Below, in pieces: positions 1 to 5,108 of a DNA stretch of 5,110 bases. The first letter of the stretch is position 1. Every line of letters starts with the position of its first letter. The stretch covers positions 1 to 5,110 of the forward strand of contig JBKJML010000120.1 in assembly GCA_046596415.1 (NCBI GenBank). The letters run 5' to 3'. Under the pieces are notes generated by a model. That model had not been told where the DNA came from and made no database searches. It saw only the letters and a program-made list of their open reading frames with translations. The DNA comes from JBKJML01 sp046596415 (GTDB lineage Bacteria; Actinomycetota; Thermoleophilia; Gaiellales; Gaiellaceae). The position numbers and the translations under genes are program-made.

Positions 1-680
1 TTCGCTGCGCTCGTTCCGATCGTGTTGCTGCTCGTCGACTGGTCGATGCGACCCTGCACGACGATATTCACCAGATCGGGGCCGGCAACGATGCTGGCCG
101 TGTTGGCGAGGCAGAGGTTGCCGGCAATGTAGAGCGACGAGCTGATCGCGACGCTGTTGGCGAGCAAGACGTCGCAGCCGTCCGCGTCACCGGTCTTCGT
201 GGAGTAGATGTAGTTCCACGCCTGTGCGTTCAACGGCTGCGAATAGGTGGCAACGACCTGGGTCTTCGCCGAGAGCGTGCGGGTCACCGCGGCGGCCGTC
301 GGCCCGGTGGGGTTCTTGACCACGCCCTTGCCATAGATCGTCCAGATGCCCGTGTTCGCGTCGAGCGTCCCCCACCAGTAGCTCGTGCCGCCCTCGTAGG
401 CGCGGTAGTAGCTGGCGTTCGCTGCCGCGAGCGCGTAGCTGCTTGGCAGGGTCGCCGAGACGAGTGCGTTGTTCGTCGGGTTCGAGACGACCGCCATCGC
501 GTTGTTGACGCCCGCCTCGGCGAGCGCGTAGGCGCTCTGGTCTCCCTTGCTCCGGCTCGAGTTCCGGGCGTTCGAGCTCGTGTAGTCGACGACCGTGACG
601 AGGATCGCGGACGAGACGACGAGTGTCAGCAGCGCGAACGCGAGCGTGAACCCGTCCTCGTCTCGCACGAGGCGCTTCAT
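1..680 (-). CDS. PilX/GspK-like pilin-related protein, partial (C-terminus off the left edge)
   Basis: The first 226 residues are visible; the reading frame stays open to the left edge. The N-terminus has a short basic/acidic leader ending in Gly10, then a Phe-initiated hydrophobic segment (about residues 11-31), as in type IV prepilins cleaved by a PilD-type peptidase (GFTLAF). Position +5 after the cleavage site is Phe15, not the usual Glu; GspK and PilX family members deviate there too. Just after the membrane helix, AYALAEAGVNNAM (about 50-62) resembles the PilX N-terminal region. Residues 165-226 alternate short hydrophobic runs with Asn/Ser/Gly turns, suggestive of beta-helix or beta-rich packing, and contain Cys169 and Cys190, a possible disulfide pair. 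The ATG (678-680) overlaps the upstream stop as TGATG and lacks a good ribosome binding site, so translation is probably coupled to the prepilin gene. Likely a tip or priming minor pilin, or a pilus-associated surface protein. Family placement is moderately sure; exact role is inferred. Confidence 0.82.
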   Translation of the reverse strand, partial: MKRLVRDEDGFTLAFALLTLVVSSAILVTVVDYTSSNARNSSRSKGDQSAYALAEAGVNNAMAVVSNPTNNALVSATLPSSYALAAANASYYRAYEGGTSYWWGTLDANTGIWTIYGKGVVKNPTGPTAAAVTRTLSAKTQVVATYSQPLNAQAWNYIYSTKTGDADGCDVLLANSVAISSSLYIAGNLCLANTASIVAGPDLVNIVVQGRIDQSTSSNTIGTSAA

Positions 681-1228
681 CAGGTGCGCGTGCTGTTCCG
701 CAGCACGATCTCGTCGGTCAGGCGGTAGGCGCGGCCGGCGCCTGGTGTCAGGCTGATCGGGAAGTCGACCGCGAGCTTGGCGAGGCTGGTCGCGGACTGG
801 GGTGAATAGCCGAACACGGACGCAGTCGTCAGGTGGTCGGCGACGCGCACGCCGGTGCCACTGCAGGTGCCGCCCGCGTAGCGCCACAGCCCGTAGCGCG
901 TGCCGCTGCCGACGGTGCACCAGGTGATGCTCGTGTTTCCCTGCGCTGTGGGGCAGGTGGTGGCGATCGTCAGCGTGACGCTCGTCGTGCCGGAGGTGGC
1001 GAGGCTCGCGCAATGCACCTCGCGGCGAAGCCGATCGAGCCCGAGGCGCAGTTCCGTCTGGGCCTCGACGCGCTGGTTCATGTCGATCGAGGCCCTCGAG
1101 CCGGAGACGAGCATCGTTGTCAGTGCCCCCATCACGACACTCAGGATCACCATCACCGTCAGGAGCTCGGTGAGCGTGTAGCCGCTCTCGTCGCGACGGA
1201 GCGCGGCGGCGAGCCGACGCGCCGTCAC
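680..1228 (-). CDS. Type IV prepilin-like protein, PilW/PulJ-type minor pilin
   Basis: The protein has 182 residues. A leader of 16 residues ending in RRDESG is followed by YTLTELL and a hydrophobic helix (about 17-43). This is the classic prepilin peptidase site: cleavage after Gly16, Tyr17 methylated in the family, and Glu21 at +5, which aligns subunits during pilus assembly. The helix continues into a polar stretch (about 48-70, QRVEAQTELRLGLDRLRRE) like the alpha1-C of PilW/PulJ minor pilins. The rest is Thr/Ser-rich and beta-prone, with four cysteines (73, 92, 104, 122) that could form two disulfides outside the membrane. The GTG start is chosen because it overlaps the preceding stop as GTGA, has GAGGG just upstream, and leaves a normal-length leader. 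The protein would be inserted in the membrane and assembled into a pilus or pseudopilus. Minor rather than major pilin is inferred from its length and its pairing with the PilX-like gene. Confidence 0.9.
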   Translation of the reverse strand: MTARRLAAALRRDESGYTLTELLTVMVILSVVMGALTTMLVSGSRASIDMNQRVEAQTELRLGLDRLRREVHCASLATSGTTSVTLTIATTCPTAQGNTSITWCTVGSGTRYGLWRYAGGTCSGTGVRVADHLTTASVFGYSPQSATSLAKLAVDFPISLTPGAGRAYRLTDEIVLRNSTRT

Positions 1229-2097
1229 CTTGCCCTCGCCTCGACCTCAGCGAGTGCCGCCCGGGCGACCCGCTCGCTCTGAGCGCCGAGCTGCCAGAGC
1301 GACTGGGTGCGGCGATCGACCTCGACGAGCGTGCGCAGCGCCTCGGCGCCGTTCGACCAGCCGAAACGGGCGCCTGCGACAAGCCACGAGTGCTGGTAGA
1401 GCCAGTGTGAGACGTTCTCGCTCGTCGGCTGCCGGTGGTTCTCGAGCCAGGCGGCGAGCCGCTTCGCGCGGACGTCGAGGAGCAGTTCGTCGGCGGGCTC
1501 GCGCGGCGCTCCCGCGACGGTGAAGTCTGGCTTGCGGACGGCCGGAGCGCGCTTCACGACCGGCTTGGCGGACTGCTTCGCACCGGGCTTCGCGGCCGGC
1601 TTGGCACGTGGCGCAGGCGCAGCCGTGCGGGCCTTGACCGCCGCCGGCTGAGCCGCCGGTTTGACGACCACGGCGCGTGCCGGCACGGCGAGCGTGCCCG
1701 CATACGGCGACGCGTTCTCGGGTGCGCCCTGCTGGCCGTAGCCGCCGGTTCGGGCGAGGCGAAGGACGATCGTCGGGAAGCCACGGTCGAGCACGACGGC
1801 CCCCGGTGCCGGGCTCTGCGAGACGACGGTGTTGACTGCGTAGCCGCGCACGGGCCCTTCGACGCGCCACGCGAACCCGGACTCCTCGAGTGCGCCCTTC
1901 GCGAACACGTAGGCCTGGTGGCGGACATCCGGCACGACGAGGGTCGGCTTCGCCGCAGACACGACGGTACGCGCCTTGGCGCCGGACTTCGAGCCGGTCG
2001 CGGCAAGGGTCAGCGTCGTCGTGGCAAAGAGCAGCAGGACGATCAGGACTGCGAGCCGGGGCGCGCGCGTGAGCAGGCGTAGGGCCATGCTTCTCAT
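1225..2097 (-). CDS. Secreted or membrane-anchored single-PASTA protein with Ala/Pro/Lys linker and unknown C-terminal domain
   Basis: The protein has 290 residues. A basic N-terminus and hydrophobic segment (about 13-33) ending in LTLAA act as signal peptide or signal anchor. One PASTA domain spans about 51-116: VPDVRHQAYVFAKGALEESG, then VVSQSPAPGAVVLDRG and a final IVLRLAR strand. PASTA domains bind muropeptides or glycan in the Stk1/PknB and PBP2x families, but usually come in tandem or attached to a kinase or transpeptidase, and neither is present here. A low-complexity linker rich in Ala, Pro and Lys (about 136-190) could span or adhere to the wall. The C-terminal 95-100 residues are helical and Trp-rich (WLENHRQP, WLYQHSWL, FGWSNG, SLWQLG) and match no family I recognise. 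ATG codons at 2097 and 2088 are both possible starts, and neither has a convincing ribosome binding site. Placed between a wall hydrolase and pilins, it may localise pilus assembly in peptidoglycan; that role is inferred. Confidence 0.85.
   Translation of the reverse strand: MRSMALRLLTRAPRLAVLIVLLLFATTTLTLAATGSKSGAKARTVVSAAKPTLVVPDVRHQAYVFAKGALEESGFAWRVEGPVRGYAVNTVVSQSPAPGAVVLDRGFPTIVLRLARTGGYGQQGAPENASPYAGTLAVPARAVVVKPAAQPAAVKARTAAPAPRAKPAAKPGAKQSAKPVVKRAPAVRKPDFTVAGAPREPADELLLDVRAKRLAAWLENHRQPTSENVSHWLYQHSWLVAGARFGWSNGAEALRTLVEVDRRTQSLWQLGAQSERVARAALAEVEARAR
1233..1242 (-). promoter_or_regulatory. Ribosome binding site inside the PASTA gene supporting the prepilin GTG start
   Basis: On the minus strand the last codons of the PASTA gene read GAGGCGAGGG, followed after 4 nt by the GTG at 1228. 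GAGGG is close to the start and GAGG lies 10 nt away; either could pair with 16S rRNA. With the GTGA stop/start overlap this favours the GTG over any internal start. Confidence 0.4.
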
Positions 2098-2119
2098 GTC
2101 GGCAGCAGGAGGCCCGGAC

Positions 2120-3544
2120 TCAAGAGCTTTCGAGGGTGAACTGGATCACCGCGTCGCCCAGGTCCTCGGGCGGCACGACCGTAAAGACGGCGCCGGCGTT
2201 CGGTTCGACCGTATTTCCGTCGTTCCAGGCGAACGCGGTGCCCGCGAGCTCCTCGAACCAGGGCATCTGCTGTGGATAGGCGTCGGCCGGCTGGAGTTGG
2301 AGGTGCAGGTGAGGGCCGGTCGAGCGTCCGGTCGAGCCGACGAGGCCGACGGGCGCACCGGCGGTGAGCACGGCGCCCGCCTCGACGCCGACCTCGAGAT
2401 AGGCGAGATGGCAGTACGTCCAGACGAGCCCGTCAACGGTCTGCATCGTGACCCCGATCCCGCAGCGGCCGGCCGGCTCGGGCCACGACTCGAGGACGAC
2501 AGCGTCCGCGAGCGCGTAGACCGGCGTGCCCTCGGGCGCGACGATGTCTGCGGCCGGGTAGTCGTGGTGGTCGCGCCCGACGCTGACGACCCCGGGCCCA
2601 CCACCGACCGGGAAGGTGTAGGAGCCGAGCGCGACGGGGCCGCCGAACAGGCTGCCGGCGCCGAACGAGGCCGCCTGGGTGCCGTCGCGCGCCGCGGCCA
2701 GTGCCGCCTCGGCCTCGGCGAGCTGCGCCTCGAGCCGGACGACCTCGCTGGTCGCAGCCGCGAGAGCATCGCCGTCCTCGAAAGCGGACCGCTCTGCGTC
2801 GAGCCGATCCGAGAGGAGCTCCGTCGCGTCGACCCCCGCGGCCGTGGTCTCGGCCTGTCGGCTGAGATCGGCTTCGAGGGCGCGGGCCGTCTCGAGCTCC
2901 TCGTTCGCAGCGACGATCGCGGCCTGCGCCGTGGCCAGTCGCTGCTGGAGTCCGTCGTAGGCGACAACCGCACCCGCGCCGTCGAAGGCACCAGCGAGTT
3001 GCAGCACCTCGTCGACGTACCACTGAGCGTGGTTGTACGAGAAGATCGAAGCTGGCACGTCGGTCGCCGCGCCGGAGGCCGCGAGGTAGCGCGCCGCCGA
3101 GTAGATCGCGTCAGCGGCGCTCCAAGGGTCGGCGATGCCGTCCCCGGAGGCGTCCATGCCCCAGCGGAACCACGTGTCGGGCATGAACTGCATCCAGCCG
3201 ACCGCGCCGGCTGAGCTCGGGCCCATGTTGCGGCCGAAGTTCGACTCGATCTTGTTGATCGCGCCGAGCACCTGCCATGGAACCCCGTAGGCCGCACCGG
3301 CCGCCTGCCAGAGGCCGAGCAGGTCCGAATAGGCAGGCGTCTGCGGGGTCCTGAACGAGGCGACGAAGACGCCGGGTGGGAGGAGGAGCGAGCCCGGCTC
3401 GTTGGGAGCGAGGGCACTCGCAAGCGCTGGCAACGCAGTCGACACCGGAGCGCTCGTCGTGGGCACGACCACGAACGTGTCGGCCGACGCGGTGCCGACA
3501 ACGCATGTGAGCGCGACCGTGACGGCTACGAGCAGGCGCCTCAT
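2120..3544 (-). CDS. Secreted bifunctional peptidoglycan hydrolase: lytic transglycosylase (SLT) plus M23 endopeptidase
   Basis: The protein has 474 residues from the ATG at 3544. A Sec signal peptide (1-21) ends in ASA before Asp22. A lysozyme-like transglycosylase domain (about 72-185) carries the catalytic Glu100 in NKIESNFG, then GAVGWMQFMP (113-122) and the SYN motif (169-171). Within it DASGDGIADP (131-140) resembles the EF-hand-type calcium loop of Slt35/MltB relatives. A predicted coiled coil follows (about 195-287), rich in Ala, Glu, Leu and Arg. The M23 (LytM-like) domain (about 308-425) has HHDYPAADIVAPEGTPV (326-342), TYCHL with His379, and GRSTGPHLHL with His412 and His414. Likely zinc ligands are His326 or His327, Asp333 and His414. 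Cys361 and Cys378 may form a disulfide. It should cut both glycan strands and peptide cross-links outside the membrane. The longer reading from 3634 is rejected: it overlaps pilT and would bury the signal peptide behind an Arg/Pro-rich prefix. Ten nt separate it from the pilT stop, so coupling is likely. Confidence 0.93.
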   Translation of the reverse strand: MRRLLVAVTVALTCVVGTASADTFVVVPTTSAPVSTALPALASALAPNEPGSLLLPPGVFVASFRTPQTPAYSDLLGLWQAAGAAYGVPWQVLGAINKIESNFGRNMGPSSAGAVGWMQFMPDTWFRWGMDASGDGIADPWSAADAIYSAARYLAASGAATDVPASIFSYNHAQWYVDEVLQLAGAFDGAGAVVAYDGLQQRLATAQAAIVAANEELETARALEADLSRQAETTAAGVDATELLSDRLDAERSAFEDGDALAAATSEVVRLEAQLAEAEAALAAARDGTQAASFGAGSLFGGPVALGSYTFPVGGGPGVVSVGRDHHDYPAADIVAPEGTPVYALADAVVLESWPEPAGRCGIGVTMQTVDGLVWTYCHLAYLEVGVEAGAVLTAGAPVGLVGSTGRSTGPHLHLQLQPADAYPQQMPWFEELAGTAFAWNDGNTVEPNAGAVFTVVPPEDLGDAVIQFTLESS

Positions 3545-3554
3545 CAACCGCCCG

Positions 3555-4715
3555 TCAACCCGCCGGCCGGACGACCCGGAGTGCCGGCGTGTCGTCCTCC
3601 ACTGCGGCGGTGGCTGCTGCCTCCGCGGCGGCACCGGCGCTTTGCGTCTTCAGCGCATGGTCGAGCGAGACGAGGAAGTCGTGGCGGTTCGTCGCGGCGT
3701 TCGCCGCGACCTCGCGATCGACACGCCCGGCGAGAACGTGCTCGATCAGGGCCTGCGTGAACGTCTGCATCTCGAAGAAGCCACCCTCGGCGATCGCATC
3801 GGGGATCTCCTCGGTGCGCTCCTCGCGGATCAGGTCGGAGATGCGCGCGTTCATGACCATCACCTCGACGGCGGCGACGCGGCCGCCGTCGGCGCGCGGG
3901 AGCAGGCGCTGGCTGATCACGCCGCGCAGCACGCCTGCGAGCACCGACCGGATCTGCTGCTGCTTGCCGGGCGGGAAGAACTCGATCATCCTGCCGACCG
4001 TCTCGGCCGCGTCGATCGTGTGCAGGGTGGAGAAGACGAGGTGTCCCGACTCGGCGGCTTGAAGCGCGGTCTGCGCGGTCTCCATGTCGCGTAGCTCGCC
4101 GATCAGGATCACGTCCGGGTCCTGGCGTAGCACTCGGCGGAGCGCCTGCGCGAACGACTCGGTGTCGAGGCCGACCTCGCGCTGGTTGACGATCGAGGCG
4201 CGGTCCGGATGGAGGATCTCGATCGGGTCTTCGATCGTGACGATGTGCTGGCGGCGCGTCCGGTTGATGTGGTCGAGCATCGCTGCGAGCGTCGTCGTCT
4301 TGCCCGAGCCGGTCGCGCCGGTGACGAGCACGAGCCCCCGATGCTCTTCGGCGAGCCTGCTCACGCCGGGCGGCAGGCTGAGCTGCTCGAAGCTGGGAAC
4401 GTCGCGCGGGATGACACGGAACGCGAACGAGATGGCGCCACGCTGGCGGAAGGCGTTGACCCGGAAGCGCGGCAGGCCTTCGGCGGTGTAGGCGATGTCG
4501 AGATCGCCGCTCTCGTGGAAGAGTGCGAAGCGCTGAGGAGCGACCTCCGTCACCTTCTCGAGCACGGCTGCAAGCTCTGCGTCGCCGAGCTCCGGCGCGT
4601 CAGGCATCGCCTCGAGCTCGCCGTCGCGGCGAAGCATCGGCGGCTTGCCGATCTTCAGGTGGACGTCGCTGGCGCCGAGTTCGACGGCGCGTCTGAGCAG
4701 GGTGTTGAGATCCAT
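3555..4715 (-). CDS. pilT: Type IV pilus retraction ATPase PilT
   Basis: The protein has 386 residues and shows the complete PilT layout. An N-terminal PAS-like domain starts LGASDVHLKIGKPP (13-26). The RecA-like domain has Walker A GATGSGKTTT (133-142), Asp box TIEDPIEILH (160-169), Walker B with catalytic Glu207 in DVILIGELRD (201-210), and His box GHLVFSTLHT (224-233). ARISDLIREE (290-299) corresponds to the AIRNLIRE motif needed for retraction in PilT. It lacks the long N-terminal domain and cysteine motif of PilB extension ATPases. A PilU-like paralogue is the main alternative. Residues 359-386 form an Ala-rich tail beyond the usual HDFLVSLDHAL end. As a cytoplasmic hexamer it would power pilus disassembly. 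The ATG is fixed by the conserved N-terminus. No Shine-Dalgarno sequence lies at normal distance; see the upstream promoter and hairpin entries. It appears to be the first gene of the operon. Confidence 0.97.
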   Translation of the reverse strand: MDLNTLLRRAVELGASDVHLKIGKPPMLRRDGELEAMPDAPELGDAELAAVLEKVTEVAPQRFALFHESGDLDIAYTAEGLPRFRVNAFRQRGAISFAFRVIPRDVPSFEQLSLPPGVSRLAEEHRGLVLVTGATGSGKTTTLAAMLDHINRTRRQHIVTIEDPIEILHPDRASIVNQREVGLDTESFAQALRRVLRQDPDVILIGELRDMETAQTALQAAESGHLVFSTLHTIDAAETVGRMIEFFPPGKQQQIRSVLAGVLRGVISQRLLPRADGGRVAAVEVMVMNARISDLIREERTEEIPDAIAEGGFFEMQTFTQALIEHVLAGRVDREVAANAATNRHDFLVSLDHALKTQSAGAAAEAAATAAVEDDTPALRVVRPAG

Positions 4716-4716
4716 G

Positions 4717-4755
4717 GCGGCCGTCCACAGATCGGCAGCCGCGGGGCGCTCCTTT
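4717..4755 (-). other. Shine-Dalgarno-like sequence plus hairpin before the pilT start
   Basis: On the minus strand AAAGGAG (4755-4749) is the best Shine-Dalgarno match near pilT but lies 33 nt before the ATG. Between them, GCGGCTG (4742-4736) pairs with CGGCCGC (4723-4717) as a 7-bp stem with one G-T wobble and a 12-nt loop. Folding would leave 6 nt plus 1 nt between AAAGGAG and the ATG, a normal spacing. A comparable arrangement is known from phage T4 gene 38. GC-rich DNA forms such stems by chance often, so this is tentative. Confidence 0.3.
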
Positions 4756-4756
4756 A
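4729..4756 (-). promoter_or_regulatory. Candidate sigma-28 (FliA/WhiG-type) promoter for the pilT operon
   Basis: On the minus strand TAAA (4756-4753) is followed after 16 nt by GCCGATCT (4736-4729). Sigma-28 family promoters have TAAA, a spacer of about 15-16 nt, and GCCGATAA, so the -35 is perfect and the -10 matches 6 of 8 positions. TAAA is an uncommon string in DNA this GC-rich. Transcription would begin only a few bases before the pilT ATG at 4715, giving a nearly leaderless message. The site coincides with the hairpin and Shine-Dalgarno-like sequence described separately, and both readings cannot easily be used on one transcript. Assignment rests on motif match alone. Confidence 0.4.
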
Positions 4757-4773
4757 GACCTCGTGGCCTGGGC

Positions 4774-4965
4774 CTAGTCCCTGCCGACCCTTGCGGTCGC
4801 TCCGTCCGGTCCAGGCGCTAGAGCTAGCACGGTGACGCCACCTCGACGGATCGCCCCCGCCCCGCCCTCCTGCTCCGCCACGAAGGCGGCACCGAGCCGT
4901 CGCCGCTGGGTCATCAGGACGACCGGCGCCTCGCTGAAGCGTTCGAAGCGCTTCCGGTAGCTCAC
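4774..4965 (-). CDS. Doubtful small ORF, 63 codons, no recognised family
   Basis: This GTG-started frame ends at TAG, 58 nt before pilT. Its product starts MSYRKRFERFSEAPVVLMTQ and has no domain, signal peptide or membrane segment that I recognise. In favour: the first 40 or so codons have GC-rich third positions, and the orientation matches the pilT operon. Against: no ribosome binding site is visible before the GTG, and the last 20 codons use CTA twice together with GCT, CCT and GGA, unlike the neighbouring genes. The end of the frame may be regulatory DNA rather than coding sequence. It could be a real small protein, a gene remnant or chance. Confidence 0.25.
   Translation of the reverse strand: MSYRKRFERFSEAPVVLMTQRRRLGAAFVAEQEGGAGAIRRGGVTVLALAPGPDGATARVGRD
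4817..4828. repeat. CTAG-containing inverted repeat, possible operator
   Basis: GCTAG and CTAGC arms are separated by 2 nt (AG). CTAG is strongly under-represented in many bacterial genomes. By eye the only three copies in this window lie at 4774-4777, 4818-4821 and 4824-4827, two of them in this repeat. It sits about 100 bases upstream of the pilT start, inside the doubtful ORF. It could bind a dimeric regulator, but no regulator gene is in view. Confidence 0.3.
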
Positions 4966-4989
4966 GCGAGAACTCGAAGCGGTCGATCG

Positions 4990-5016
4990 TTGGCCGCTCC
5001 GGCCCGTGGGTACACT
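4990..5016 (+). promoter_or_regulatory. Probable promoter of the tRNA-Tyr gene
   Basis: TACACT (5011-5016) matches a housekeeping -10 element and ends 10 nt before the first base of the mature tRNA, leaving a short 5' leader for RNase P. The best -35 candidate is TTGGCC (4990-4995), with a rather short 15-nt spacer, so the -35 call is weak. It lies in a 61-nt gap between the doubtful ORF's start and the tRNA and reads away from the pil operon. Confidence 0.45.
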
Positions 5017-5026
5017 GCTCGCGCGC

Positions 5027-5108
5027 GCAGGGGTGCCCGAGCGGCCAAAGGGAGCGGGCTGTAAACCCGCCGGCTCAGCCTACAGAGGTTCGAATCCTCT
5101 CCCCTGCA
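5027..5108 (+). tRNA. tRNA-Tyr (anticodon GTA)
   Basis: The 82-nt cloverleaf is complete. The acceptor stem GCAGGGG (5027-5033) pairs perfectly with CCCCTGC (5101-5107), followed by discriminator A at 5108. The D arm is closed by CCC/GGG (5036-5038, 5050-5052). The anticodon stem GCGGG/CCCGC (5054-5058, 5066-5070) encloses loop CTGTAAA with anticodon GTA at 5061-5063. A variable region of 13 nt (5071-5083) contains a GGC/GCC mini-stem, as expected for bacterial tRNA-Tyr. The T arm AGAGG/CCTCT (5084-5088, 5096-5100) encloses TTCGAAT. The gene does not encode CCA (the next bases are TT), so the end must be added by tRNA nucleotidyltransferase, as is common in Actinomycetota. Confidence 0.97.

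Noticed and set aside
187..375. 62-codon minus-strand frame in the first 400 bases
   Set aside because: It overlaps the pilin-like gene, whose frame is continuous from 680 to the left edge and has a clear prepilin N-terminus.
1976..3214. 412-codon plus-strand open frame opposite the hydrolase and PASTA genes
   Set aside because: It is antisense to two genes with clear domains, its product is Arg/Gly/Asp-rich with no recognisable motif, and long antisense frames are expected in GC-rich coding DNA.
2146..3501. 451-codon minus-strand frame overlapping the hydrolase in another frame
   Set aside because: The product is almost entirely Arg, Ser, Pro and Ala, typical of an off-frame reading of a GC-rich gene.
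3503..3505. Cys14 in the hydrolase signal peptide as a lipoprotein attachment site
   Set aside because: The preceding residues ALT do not fit a lipobox, and an ASA signal peptidase I site follows at residues 19-21.
3545..3634. Upstream start of the hydrolase giving 30 extra residues
   Set aside because: It would overlap pilT by 80 bases and put an Arg/Pro/Gln-rich prefix before an otherwise normal signal peptide.
3402..4757. Long plus-strand frames opposite pilT (3402-4094 and 4209-4757)
   Set aside because: They are antisense to a complete PilT with all catalytic motifs and show no family features.
4760..4780. GGCC-rich imperfect palindrome as a terminator between the small ORF and pilT
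   Set aside because: Pairing is short and imperfect and no T-run follows on either strand.
4756..4860. Housekeeping-type promoter for the pil operon
   Set aside because: TA-containing strings on the minus strand here (TAGCTC, TAGCGC, TAGGCC) do not match a -10 element, and no TTGACA-like box stands at proper distance.
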